From Tsukamurella paurometabola (GTDB lineage: Bacteria > Actinomycetota > Actinomycetes > Mycobacteriales > Mycobacteriaceae), in contig NZ_LR131273.1 of assembly GCF_900631615.1 (NCBI RefSeq), positions 3,132,850-3,196,849 of the forward strand: 64,000 nt of DNA. The letters run 5' to 3'. The notes under the pieces are model-generated. The model did not search any database and had not been told where the DNA came from. It saw only the letters and a program-made list of their open reading frames with translations. Position numbers and translations under genes: made by a program. Position 1 is the first letter of the stretch. The number at the start of each line of letters is the position of its first letter. Shown here piece after piece: positions 49,979 to 58,982 of this stretch.

Positions 49979-50737
49979 ATGAACGCTGATCCGGCCGCCC
50001 AACGCATCCTGCTGGACCTCGCCGAGGTCGACGCGGAGATCTCCCGCCTGGCCCACCGCGCCACCCATCTGCCCGAGGACGCGGAGATCGCCGAGCTCGA
50101 GAAGCGCGCGACCACCGAGCGCGACGAGTCGGTGCGGGTGTCGATCCTCGTCGAGGACCTCGACCGCGACATCAGCAAGCTCGAGAAGGAGGTCGAGCAG
50201 ACCCGCCTCCGCGAGCAGAAGGACCGGGAGCTCCTGGCGTCGGGGGCCGTGCCCGCCAAGCAACTCACCGAGATCGAGCACGAGCTGCGCGGCCTCGAGC
50301 GGCGCCAGTCCGTGCTCGAGGACGAGGAACTCGAGCTGATGGAGAAGCGCGAGGCCGTCGAACTCGAGCAGCAGCGCGCCGAGGCCACCGTCAACGCGAC
50401 GAACGACGAGATCGCCGCGGCGGCGCGCCGCCGCGAGGAGGCGCTCAAGGACATCGAGGTGGCGCGCAATCGCACGGCCACCGCTCGGGAGGAGACCGTC
50501 GGGCGGCTCCCGGAGGACCTGTACGCGGAGTACGAACGGTGCCGGAAGAACTCGGGCGCCGGCGCCGGGCTCCTCCGGGCCCGACGGTGCGGCGCCTGCC
50601 GCCTCGAGCTCGACCGGGGCTTCCTCGACGCCGTGACCCGCAAGCCCGCCGACGCGGTGGTGCACTGCGATGAGTGCGGCGCCATCCTGGTGCGGACCAA
50701 CGAGTCCGGCCTGCCCCAGCCGAAGCCCGAGGAGTGA
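49979..50737 (+). CDS. Coiled-coil protein with C4 zinc ribbon
   Basis: 252 residues from ATG 49979. Residues about 10-180 form a long coiled-coil hairpin rich in Glu, Arg and Leu (REQKDRELLASGAVPAKQLT). The C-terminal zinc ribbon is RARRCGACRLELD ... VHCDECGAILV (C-x2-C, C-x2-C). Homologous to the CT398/Rv2229c family, implicated in nucleic acid or secretion/flagellar-related binding in other bacteria; the role here is unknown. Overlaps the next gene by four bases (GTGA). Confidence 0.88.
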   Translation: MNADPAAQRILLDLAEVDAEISRLAHRATHLPEDAEIAELEKRATTERDESVRVSILVEDLDRDISKLEKEVEQTRLREQKDRELLASGAVPAKQLTEIEHELRGLERRQSVLEDEELELMEKREAVELEQQRAEATVNATNDEIAAAARRREEALKDIEVARNRTATAREETVGRLPEDLYAEYERCRKNSGAGAGLLRARRCGACRLELDRGFLDAVTRKPADAVVHCDECGAILVRTNESGLPQPKPEE

Positions 50738-51381
50738 CGACGGCGCAACGCGGGGGCTGGACCACCTCCGCGCACGAGCCCACGCGCCTGATCCTGTTGC
50801 GGCACGGCCAGACGCCCGCTTCCGTGGGGCGGCTGTACTCGGGACGCGGCAACCCCTCGCTCACCGAACTCGGCCGGGAACAGGCGGCCCGCGCGGCGGA
50901 GCTGCTGCGCGACACCGCGATCGATGCGGTCCTCTCCTCGCCGCTCGATCGTGCGCTGCAGACCGCCGACGCGGTGGCGGGGGAGCGGGGGCTCGCCGTC
51001 GAGGTGGAGGACGACCTGATCGAGACGGACTTCGGCGCGTGGGAGGGGCTGTCCTTCGGTGAGGCCCGTGAGCGGGATCCGGAGCTGCACGGGCGCTGGC
51101 TCGGCGATACGTCGGTGGCCGCGCCCGGTGGCGAGAGCTTCGACGAGGTGCACGTCCGCGTGGCCGCGCTCCTCGATCGTGTGACCTCCGAGTACACCGG
51201 CCGCACCGTGCTGCTGGTCTCGCACGTGACCCCGATCAAGACCGCGCTGCGGATCGCGCTCGACGTCGGGCCGCAGTTGCTCTACCGGCTGCACCTCGAT
51301 CTGGCCTCGATCTCGATCGCGGACTTCTACCCCGACGGCGGCGCATCCGTGCGCCAGGTCAATCGCACGGCCGGGCTGTAG
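50734..51381 (+). CDS. Histidine phosphatase family protein (no RNase H domain)
   Basis: 215 residues from GTG 50734. The catalytic RHG is in LILLRHGQTPASVGR, with the phosphate-binding RGNPSLTELGREQA, Glu in DLIETDFGAWEGL and second His in LLVSHVTPIKTAL. In mycobacteria, the homologue Rv2228c carries an RNase HI domain at its N terminus fused to this phosphatase; here only 20 residues precede the RHG, so the fusion is absent. A role in cobalamin (alpha-ribazole phosphatase) or acid-phosphatase activity is possible. Confidence 0.88.
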   Translation: MTTAQRGGWTTSAHEPTRLILLRHGQTPASVGRLYSGRGNPSLTELGREQAARAAELLRDTAIDAVLSSPLDRALQTADAVAGERGLAVEVEDDLIETDFGAWEGLSFGEARERDPELHGRWLGDTSVAAPGGESFDEVHVRVAALLDRVTSEYTGRTVLLVSHVTPIKTALRIALDVGPQLLYRLHLDLASISIADFYPDGGASVRQVNRTAGL

Positions 51382-51402
51382 GGCTCGGGTACGCTGTACC
51401 GC

Positions 51403-51821
<419 letters not shown>

Positions 51822-51858
51822 CCCGACGTTGCGGCTGCACCGGGGCTAGCCTGGTCCG

Positions 51859-52596
51859 ATGGACCTCTCCGTGCTCTCGTGCGGTCTCCGCGGCCACGTC
51901 ACGTACGCGCCCGACGAGGCGGACCTTCGTGCCCGGGTGCGGACGGACACCCCGGAGGGCGAGGCGTGGCGTTGTCTCCGGTGCGATGACTTCGTCGTGG
52001 GCCCGGCGGAGGGATCCGGCCCGGCGACCGAGGCGCCGGCGGTGCCCCGCGGGCGGGCGTTGCGGGACGAACTGATCCTGCGCTTCCTCGCGGTCGAGCG
52101 TGTGCTGCGCGGCGTCGTCTTCGCCGTTGCGGGAGTCGTGGTCTGGGAGGTGCGGGGCTCGCGGACGCACCTGCGCGAGGTCTTCCAGGAGAAGCTGCCG
52201 ATCCTGAGTCAACTCGGATTCAACGTGGGCGAGTCGCGAATCGTGCGGGCAGTCGATCGCGCCCTCGGGCTGTCGGACACGGCGCTGATGTGGGTGGCGC
52301 TGGGTCTGTTCGCCTACGCCGCGGTCGAGGTGATCGAGGCGGTCGGCCTGTGGCTCGGGAAACGGTGGGGCGAGTACTTCGCGGTCGTCGCCACGTCCGC
52401 CTTCCTCCCGCTGGAGGTCTACGAGATCACCGAGAAGGTGACCGCCCTCCGCGCCGGGGCGCTGGTGGTCAACATCGCCGCCGTCGTGTGGCTGGTGTGG
52501 ACCAAGCGGCTGTTCGGTGTCAACGGCGGCGCGGCGGCGTACCGCGCCGAGCGGGAGTCGGACAGTGTCCTGACGGTGCGCCGCGCCGGCGAGTAG
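51859..52596 (+). CDS. DUF2127 family membrane protein
   Basis: 245 residues from ATG 51859. An N-terminal cytoplasmic part with a possible zinc ribbon (LSCGLRGHV ... RCLRCDDFV) is followed by four predicted membrane helices (LRGVVFAVAGVVVW, ALMWVALGLFAYAAVEVI, FAVVATSAFLPLEVYEI, VVNIAAVVWLVW). DUF2127 proteins are of unknown function. The combination with an N-terminal Cys cluster is less common. Monocistronic between rnpB and an ABC transporter. Confidence 0.85.
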   Translation: MDLSVLSCGLRGHVTYAPDEADLRARVRTDTPEGEAWRCLRCDDFVVGPAEGSGPATEAPAVPRGRALRDELILRFLAVERVLRGVVFAVAGVVVWEVRGSRTHLREVFQEKLPILSQLGFNVGESRIVRAVDRALGLSDTALMWVALGLFAYAAVEVIEAVGLWLGKRWGEYFAVVATSAFLPLEVYEITEKVTALRAGALVVNIAAVVWLVWTKRLFGVNGGAAAYRAERESDSVLTVRRAGE

Positions 52597-52679
52597 GCCG
52601 CGGCGCCGGCGAAGAGTATGCGACCGCCGGGCGCAAAAGCGATGGAAACCTGTCGGCGGTCCGCATTACCGTGTGTTCC

Positions 52680-53666
52680 ATGACACACGGTGAGAGCGGT
52701 GACTGGGCGATCGAAGCCATCTGCCTGGTGAAACGGTTCGGTGACTTCACTGCGGTGGACGGGGTCAGTTTCCAGGTGCCCCGCGGCTCGGTGCTCGGCC
52801 TGCTCGGGCCGAACGGCGCGGGCAAGACCACCACGGTGCGCATGATGACCACACTGTCGCCGCCCACGGAGGGCACGGCGCGCATCGCGGGGTACGACGT
52901 GCGGGCGAACCCGATCGAGGTGCGCCGCAACATGGGGCTCACGGGTCAGGCGGCCACGGTGGACGAGATCCTCACCGGGCGCGAGAACCTGTCGATGATC
53001 GGGGGCCTGTACGGCATCCCGCGTGCGGCGCTCAAGCGGCGCAGCGCGGAGCTGTTGGAGCAGTTCTCGTTGACGGCGGCGGCCGATAAGCAGGTCAAGG
53101 CCTATTCCGGTGGCATGCGCCGTCGTCTGGACCTGGCCGTGAGCCTGCTGACCGCGCCGCCGGTCCTCTTCCTGGACGAGCCGACCACCGGCCTCGATCC
53201 GCGCGCCCGCTCGGAGCTGTGGGACGTCCTGCGCACACTGGTGGCGAACGGCACCACACTGCTGCTCACCACGCAGTACCTCGAGGAGGCGGATCAGCTG
53301 GCGGACGAGATCATCGTCATCGACAAGGGGCGGATCATCGCCCAGGGCACCCCGCTGCAGCTGAAGGAGCGCGCCGGCGCCGCGAGCCTGGTGCTGACGG
53401 TGTCCGACGCGGCCGATCTGCCCCGCGCCCGGGACATCCTGGCGCAACTGGGCAGCGAGGTGTTCGTCGACGAGGGCGCGCGCCAGGTGAGCAGCCCCGC
53501 CAACGGACTCGACGACCTGAACCGGGCCGGCGCGCTGCTCGGGGAGAGTGGCATCAAGGTCGACGATCTCGGCCTCTCCCGGCCCAGTCTCGACGACGTC
53601 TTCCTCTCCCTCACCGGTCACCGCACCGAATCCGACGCGACGGACGCCGAGGAGGCCACCGCATGA
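52680..53666 (+). CDS. ABC transporter ATP-binding protein (DrrA-like)
   Basis: 328 residues from ATG 52680. Walker A GLLGPNGAGKTTTVRM (about residue 40), signature YSGGMRRRLDLA, Walker B VLFLDEPTTGLDPRA, H-loop LLLTTQYLEEAD. The C-terminal extension after residue 230 (DDVFLSLTGHRTE) is typical of DrrA/ABC-2 exporters. It pairs with the following permease, overlapping by four bases (ATGA). Substrate unknown; in mycolata such pairs can export lipids or drugs. Confidence 0.93.
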   Translation: MTHGESGDWAIEAICLVKRFGDFTAVDGVSFQVPRGSVLGLLGPNGAGKTTTVRMMTTLSPPTEGTARIAGYDVRANPIEVRRNMGLTGQAATVDEILTGRENLSMIGGLYGIPRAALKRRSAELLEQFSLTAAADKQVKAYSGGMRRRLDLAVSLLTAPPVLFLDEPTTGLDPRARSELWDVLRTLVANGTTLLLTTQYLEEADQLADEIIVIDKGRIIAQGTPLQLKERAGAASLVLTVSDAADLPRARDILAQLGSEVFVDEGARQVSSPANGLDDLNRAGALLGESGIKVDDLGLSRPSLDDVFLSLTGHRTESDATDAEEATA

Positions 53667-54511
53667 CCAGCACCGCCACCACCACCGAGCCCGCCGGCGT
53701 GGGCGGCATCGAGACGCACCAGACCAGCCTGTGGCAGCAGTCGTGGATCATGGTTCGCCGCAGCATGATCCACACCAAGCGGATGCCAGAGATGCTCTCC
53801 GACGTGACCATCCAGCCGATCATGTTCACGGTGCTGTTCGCGTTCGTCTTCGGCTCCGCCATCCCCACCGAGGGCGTCTCCTATCGCGAGTACCTGCTGC
53901 CCGGCATCCTGGGGCAGACGATGGTCTTCACGTGTTTCGTGGTGGCGGGCGGCCTCACCACGGACCTCGAGAAGGGGGTCATCGACCGGTTCCGGTCCCT
54001 GCCGATCAGCCGCGCCTCGGTGCTCATCGGGCGCAGCATCGCGAGCCTCCTGCACTCGTCGATCGGCATCGTGGTCATGTGCCTCACGGGCCTCGCCATC
54101 GGCTGGCGGATCCGCACGAACCCGGTGGACGCGGTACTCGGATTCCTCGTGCTCCTGGTCTTCGGCTTCGCGATGATCTGGTTCGGCATCCTCGTGGGCT
54201 GCATGATGCAGTCGATCGAGGCGGTGAACGGTTTCATGTTCGCCACCATGTTCCCGATCACGTTCCTCTCCAACGCCTTCGTCCCGACCGCGGGAATGGC
54301 GCCGTGGTTGCGGGCGATCGCGGAGTGGAACCCGGTCTCCTCGCTGGTCCAGGCCATGCGTGAACTGTGGGGTAACGATCTGCCGCTGCGTGAGGGCGCT
54401 CCGTGGTCCTTGCAGCACCCCGTTCTCGCCACCGTGATCTGGTCGATCGTCCTGACCGCGGTGTTCGCGCCGCTGGCCGTGCGGGCGTTCAACAAGCGCA
54501 CCGTCGACTAG
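53663..54511 (+). CDS. ABC-2 type permease (DrrB-like)
   Basis: 282 residues from ATG 53663. Six predicted helices: QPIMFTVLFAFVFGS, LPGILGQTMVFTCFVVAGG, SSIGIVVMCLTGLAI, VLGFLVLLVFGFAMIWFG, MFATMFPITFLSNAF and VLATVIWSIVLTAVFAPL. The ABC-2 loop WNPVSSLVQAMRELW is characteristic of the DrrB family. Forms an exporter with the preceding ATPase. Confidence 0.92.
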   Translation: MTSTATTTEPAGVGGIETHQTSLWQQSWIMVRRSMIHTKRMPEMLSDVTIQPIMFTVLFAFVFGSAIPTEGVSYREYLLPGILGQTMVFTCFVVAGGLTTDLEKGVIDRFRSLPISRASVLIGRSIASLLHSSIGIVVMCLTGLAIGWRIRTNPVDAVLGFLVLLVFGFAMIWFGILVGCMMQSIEAVNGFMFATMFPITFLSNAFVPTAGMAPWLRAIAEWNPVSSLVQAMRELWGNDLPLREGAPWSLQHPVLATVIWSIVLTAVFAPLAVRAFNKRTVD

Positions 54512-54521
54512 GCTCGGGCTG

Positions 54522-55304
54522 GTGATCGGAGACCCACTGCCCCCGCGCATCACCGAGCCCGAGCGCCGCCGCGAGTTGCTGGACAGCGGCGCCATCTACA
54601 CGGCACAACGGTCGGTGCGCGGCGACGCCGTCAGCCCGGACCGTCGCCTCAAGTTCGACGGGGTCGCCCGGTACCTGCAGGACACGGGGCAGGACCACCT
54701 GCGTCACGTCGACTACGAGGACGTGCACCCGTACTGGGTGGTGCGGCGCACCGTCATCGAGATCCTCGAGGGCGGCGAACAGCCGGACATCCTGACCGTC
54801 GAGCGGTGGGGCTCCAAGATGGGCTCGCGCTGGTGCAACGTGCGCATCGGTATCGACGGGCAGAAGGGCACCCGGATCGAGACCGAGGCCTTCTGGATCA
54901 ACTTCAACATCGACACGCTCACGCCGTCGGCGCTCAGTGAGACCTTCCTCAGCACCTTCGGCGCGGCCGCCGAGCCGGGCGTCCTGCGGTGGAAGCAGTG
55001 GCTCGACCCGAAGCCGCACCCCGACGCGGTCGAGGTGCCCTTCCTGCTACGCGCCGCCGACCTCGACATCATCCAGCACGTCAACAACGCCGTGTACTGG
55101 ACCGCGCTGGAGGAGGTCCTCGCGACCCATCCCGACCTGCGGGAGCGGCTGCCGCTGCGCGGCATCGTCGAGCACAACTCGGCGCTGCAGATCGAGGACG
55201 CGCCGCGGCTGCTCGCGCATCGCGAGGGCGACGTGGTCTACGCCTGGTTGGTGGCGGGGGACCGCACGGCCGCGGCCATGAGCGTCGAGGCGCTGGCGGG
55301 GTAG
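54522..55304 (+). CDS. Acyl-ACP thioesterase family protein
   Basis: 260 residues from GTG 54522. Two hot-dog domains as in plant-type FatA/FatB-related bacterial thioesterases: first domain DRRLKFDGVARYLQDTGQDH and YWVVRRTVIEILEGGEQ; second domain VPFLLRAADLDIIQHVNNAV, holding the catalytic Asp/Asn/His-type residues (HVNNAVYWTALEE). Hydrolyses acyl-ACP to free fatty acid. Follows the ABC exporter by 10 bases, so it may belong to the same operon and supply lipids. Confidence 0.88.
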   Translation: MIGDPLPPRITEPERRRELLDSGAIYTAQRSVRGDAVSPDRRLKFDGVARYLQDTGQDHLRHVDYEDVHPYWVVRRTVIEILEGGEQPDILTVERWGSKMGSRWCNVRIGIDGQKGTRIETEAFWINFNIDTLTPSALSETFLSTFGAAAEPGVLRWKQWLDPKPHPDAVEVPFLLRAADLDIIQHVNNAVYWTALEEVLATHPDLRERLPLRGIVEHNSALQIEDAPRLLAHREGDVVYAWLVAGDRTAAAMSVEALAG

Positions 55305-55305
55305 C

Positions 55306-56727
55306 GTGACCGGCATCCCGATGCGCGGCCCCGTCCCGTCGAGCGCGGTCGACTTCGGTGCCGTCCGCGCCGAGTTCGAGCTCGTCGAGGACTTCCCGGC
55401 GGACGTGCTCGCCGAGGCGCAGGCGAGTGCGGACAGGTTCGCCGGCGAGCGGGAGGACCGCCGCGACATCGAATTCGTCACCATCGACCCGCCCGGAGCG
55501 AAGGATCTCGATCAGGCGGTGCACATCGCCGCCGAGGGCGACGGCTACCTCGTGCGCTACGCGATCGCCGATGTCGGCGCACTGGTCGCGCCGGGTGGCC
55601 CGCTCGAGGCGGAGACTCGCCGCCGCGGACAGACGATGTACCTGCCCGACGGCTCCGTGCCGCTGCATCCGCGGTCGCTGTCCGAGGGCGTCGGCTCGCT
55701 GCTGCCGGATCAGGACCGCGCCGCCGCCCTGTGGGAGATCCACCTCGACGATGCCGGTGAGGTCGTCACCGCCACCGTGCGCCGCGCACTGGTGCGCTCC
55801 CGGGCGCAGCTCGACTACGAGGGCGTCCAGGCAGACTTCGACGCCGGCCGGGTGCACCCCAGCATCGCGCTCCTGCCCGCGGTGGGCGGGTTGCGGGCCG
55901 CGTGGGGCCGCGCCCACGGCGCCATCGACCTGCGTCTGCCCGCGCAGGAGGCCGTCGAGGGCCCCGGCGGGTGGACCGTACGGATCGAGCCGCGCACCGA
56001 CTTCGACGCCCACAACGCGCAGATATCGCTGCTCACCGGCGTGTGTGCCGCCGAGATCATGCTGCGGGCGGGCGTGGGCCTGCTCCGTACCCTTCCCGCG
56101 GCCCCCGACGACGCCGTCGCCGATCTGCGACGCACCGCCGCCGCGCTCGGCAGGGACTGGCCGCGCGAGGTCACCGTCGGCGACTTCCTCGCGGCCCTCG
56201 ACGTCACGACCCCACAGGGGCTGGCGATCATGACCGATGCCGCCCGGCTGCTGCGCGGCTCCGGGTACGCCGCTTTCGGCACCGCCGCCGCGGCGGAACC
56301 ACCGGCCGACCGCGGTCACGCGGGTGTCGGGGCACCGTACGCCCACGTCACGGCGCCGCTGCGCCGCCTTGCCGACCGCTACGCCACCGAGGTGTGCCTC
56401 GCCGCGTGCGCGGGCAGCGCGATCCCGGACTGGGCCCGCGGCGCGCTCGACGACGTCGCCGAGACGATGCGCCGCACCAACACCCTCGCGAACAAGGTGG
56501 ACCGCGCGTGCATCGACGTCACCGAGGCCGTCGTCCTCGCGGACCGGGTGGGGGAGGAGTTCGCCGCGATCACGATGCGCACGGACCAGGTGCTCCTCGA
56601 CGAGCCGGCCGTGATCGCGCCCTGCACGGGCGGACCACCCGAGGGCAGTCGCGTCACGGTGCGGCTCGAGACCGCCGATCCGACGTCCAGAAAGGTGTCC
56701 TTCGCGTACGAGAAGACGCTAGCGTGA
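55306..56727 (+). CDS. RNB-domain (RNase II/R-like) ribonuclease
   Basis: 473 residues from GTG 55306, one base after the thioesterase stop. The catalytic Asp motif is VTIDPPGAKDLDQAVHI (about residue 65), then YAIADVGALV and RRRGQTMYLPDGSVPL. The C-terminal YAHVTAPLRRLADRYATEV fits the RNB domain. It lacks cold-shock and S1 domains in recognisable form, so is a short, single-domain member. Probably a 3'-5' exoribonuclease. Confidence 0.9.
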   Translation: MTGIPMRGPVPSSAVDFGAVRAEFELVEDFPADVLAEAQASADRFAGEREDRRDIEFVTIDPPGAKDLDQAVHIAAEGDGYLVRYAIADVGALVAPGGPLEAETRRRGQTMYLPDGSVPLHPRSLSEGVGSLLPDQDRAAALWEIHLDDAGEVVTATVRRALVRSRAQLDYEGVQADFDAGRVHPSIALLPAVGGLRAAWGRAHGAIDLRLPAQEAVEGPGGWTVRIEPRTDFDAHNAQISLLTGVCAAEIMLRAGVGLLRTLPAAPDDAVADLRRTAAALGRDWPREVTVGDFLAALDVTTPQGLAIMTDAARLLRGSGYAAFGTAAAAEPPADRGHAGVGAPYAHVTAPLRRLADRYATEVCLAACAGSAIPDWARGALDDVAETMRRTNTLANKVDRACIDVTEAVVLADRVGEEFAAITMRTDQVLLDEPAVIAPCTGGPPEGSRVTVRLETADPTSRKVSFAYEKTLA

Positions 56728-56732
56728 GGGCC

Positions 56733-57464
56733 ATGAGCCGTCGACTCGTCCTCATTCCCGCCCTCTCCGCCCTGCTCGTGCCCCTCGCCCCGGCGTTCGC
56801 CGCACCCGTCGCCGCGGCACCCGAGTGCGCCGACTACACCTTCATCGGGGCCGCGGGTTCCGGCGAGGGACACTCCGCCGGCGGCCTCGGCGCCACCGTG
56901 AACTCCGCCGCGCAGGCCTTCGCGGGCCGGGCCCGGGCCGCGGGGAGGTCCGTGGCGATCCGCCCGATCTACTATCCGGCTGCGGCGGTACCGAGTCGGC
57001 TCGACCAGTTCGGTGGGTTCCTCGCCAGCATGAACGCCGGCGCGGCGAACACCCAGGGCGACGTCGAGATCGTGCTCAAGGCCTGTCCGTCGACGAAGAT
57101 CGTGCTGGCGGGGTACTCGCAGGGCGCCTCCGCGGTGCATCGAGCCCTGCAGCGGCTCGGCGACCGCAAGCAGATCACCGCCGCGGCGCTCATCGCCGAC
57201 CCCGACCGCATCCCGAACGACACCACTCGGTACCTCGGCTCCGCCCCGCGGTCGCAGGGCATGGCGCAGGCCGCGGCGGTGATCAGCGGGGCCAACCCGG
57301 CACCGCTGGCCCCGCGCGTCGGCGGGCGCACGCTCAGCATCTGCACGTCGGGGGATCCGGTGTGCCACTGGACCGGTGACCTCGCGACGACGGTCCCGAA
57401 CTCGCACGACTCGTACTCGGGGGCCGACATCGGCGCTCGCCTGGCGGGGATCGCCGGGCTCTGA
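56733..57464 (+). CDS. Secreted cutinase-family serine hydrolase
   Basis: 243 residues from ATG 56733 with a signal peptide ending near APVAAAPE. The nucleophile Ser is in KIVLAGYSQGASAVHRAL (GYSQG); the Asp is in ICTSGDPVCHWTG and the His in NSHDSYS. Cys residues fit the conserved disulfides. Mycobacterial cutinase-like proteins hydrolyse lipids or mycolate esters in the envelope. It begins six bases after the RNB nuclease stop. Confidence 0.92.
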   Translation: MSRRLVLIPALSALLVPLAPAFAAPVAAAPECADYTFIGAAGSGEGHSAGGLGATVNSAAQAFAGRARAAGRSVAIRPIYYPAAAVPSRLDQFGGFLASMNAGAANTQGDVEIVLKACPSTKIVLAGYSQGASAVHRALQRLGDRKQITAAALIADPDRIPNDTTRYLGSAPRSQGMAQAAAVISGANPAPLAPRVGGRTLSICTSGDPVCHWTGDLATTVPNSHDSYSGADIGARLAGIAGL

Positions 57465-57483
57465 CCGACCGCCGGCCCGGGGC

Positions 57484-58980
57484 TCAGCGCAGGCCGCGGA
57501 GCAACCCGGGCAGGCTGGCACGGGCCTTCGCGGCGCGGAGTTCCTCGACGGCGTCGAGTCGTCCCAGGCGGAAGGCGACCGCCGGGTCGGTGGTCTCCGC
57601 CGCCAGGTCCGCCACAGCGTCCCGGGCGATGGTCGCGTCCTGGAACTCGCCGAGCCGCGTCTGGACCTTCGACAGCGCCTTCACCTCGGACCGCAGGTCG
57701 CCCCGCACCACGGGGTCGATGACGGCGGAGGCGTAGCGCAGCCGCTTCGCGTGCTTGCGGATGGCGTGCACGTCGTGATCGGTGCACGCGGGGTCGGCGA
57801 GCAGTACCGTCGACTGCCGGGCGAAGGAGCGGATCCGCTTGTCCAGCAGGGGAGCCAGGCTCTTGAGTGCCGTGCGGTCCGCGCGCTCCCGCAGCGGTGG
57901 ATCGGCGATGAAGGCGTCGATCGCGTCCAGCAGGACGTAGTACCGGTCCGAAGTCAGCGCGAGATCCACCCGCGACCAGCCCCGTGCTTCGGCGGCGTGC
58001 TGCCGCTGTGCCAGGGCGGCACCGGCGCCGCCGAGCTCGCCGTCCGCGTCGAACTCCGCGAATCGCTGCGCGAGGACCTCGGCGTCGCGCACGGCCCCGA
58101 GGATCGACGCGAGCAGTTTGAGCTCCGAGCTCAGCGCCGCGCGGGCCGGGCCCTCGAAGAACCCCGAGAACTCGGTCAGCACGCTGCGCAGTTGCCGGGT
58201 GGCGACCCGCATCTGGTGCACGGAGTCGTCGGCGCGGGCGCGCACCCGCGGGTCCTCACGGAGCAACTTGTCGCGGTACGAGGCGAGTGCCGCGGTCAGC
58301 AACTGTCCCGCCGTGGCGTGCGCGATCTTCTTCGGCAGGTCGACGGACCCGCGCGCCACGTCCGCGTCGATCGCGCGCGCCAGCTTCGACGCGGCGTCGG
58401 GCGCGGTGCCGCCGGCGGCCCGCAGCGCCTTGTCGACCGCGATCGCCGTCTTGCGGCCCAGAGGGGTGTCGGGCACCTCGAACTCCCACTCGCGCCACTG
58501 CTTCTCGGGGCCGTCGGGGAGCAGTGAGACCGAATGCACGTGGTCGTCGACGAACTCGCCGAGGAGCTCGCCGTCGACGGCGTGGCAGTACGTGGTGTGC
58601 CGCTCGTTCTCGACGATCGCGATGGGGGCGAGGGCGCGCCCGCGCACGACGGCGCGGACGCGCTCCACCAATTCGTCGGGCACCTCGGCCGACGCGCCCT
58701 CCGGCGCGTCCGTCTCGTCGCCCAGCGGCACCGTCACTTCGCGGCGGTCGGCACCGTCCGGCAGCTTCAGGTGCCACCCGTCGTCCTTGCCGCCGGTGCG
58801 GCGGCGCAGCGTGATCCGGTTCGCGGCGAGGTCCAGGGCATCGGTGTCGTAGTACACCGCCACCAGATGGAAGACCTCGTCGGTCGAGACGTGGTCGACG
58901 CCGGGGACGACGGCCAGCGAGGGGGCCGTGGTCTCCGGTCCGACCTCGTACTTCGTCTCGATCTCACGCTGCTCGGCCAT
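57484..58980 (-). CDS. CYTH-CHAD domain protein
   Basis: 498 residues from ATG 58980. The CYTH domain (about 1-200) has EIETKYEV at the N terminus and the usual Arg/Lys/Glu-rich tunnel residues (ANRITLRRRTGG, WHLKLPDGADRREV). The CHAD domain (about 220-490) has conserved His in SVHQMRVATRQLRS and VHAIRKHAKRLRYA. Binds or acts on polyphosphate/triphosphate. Corresponds to Rv2226, next to panB as in mycobacteria. Start abuts the prolyl aminopeptidase stop. Confidence 0.92.
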   Translation of the reverse strand: MAEQREIETKYEVGPETTAPSLAVVPGVDHVSTDEVFHLVAVYYDTDALDLAANRITLRRRTGGKDDGWHLKLPDGADRREVTVPLGDETDAPEGASAEVPDELVERVRAVVRGRALAPIAIVENERHTTYCHAVDGELLGEFVDDHVHSVSLLPDGPEKQWREWEFEVPDTPLGRKTAIAVDKALRAAGGTAPDAASKLARAIDADVARGSVDLPKKIAHATAGQLLTAALASYRDKLLREDPRVRARADDSVHQMRVATRQLRSVLTEFSGFFEGPARAALSSELKLLASILGAVRDAEVLAQRFAEFDADGELGGAGAALAQRQHAAEARGWSRVDLALTSDRYYVLLDAIDAFIADPPLRERADRTALKSLAPLLDKRIRSFARQSTVLLADPACTDHDVHAIRKHAKRLRYASAVIDPVVRGDLRSEVKALSKVQTRLGEFQDATIARDAVADLAAETTDPAVAFRLGRLDAVEELRAAKARASLPGLLRGLR

Positions 58981-58982
58981 GC

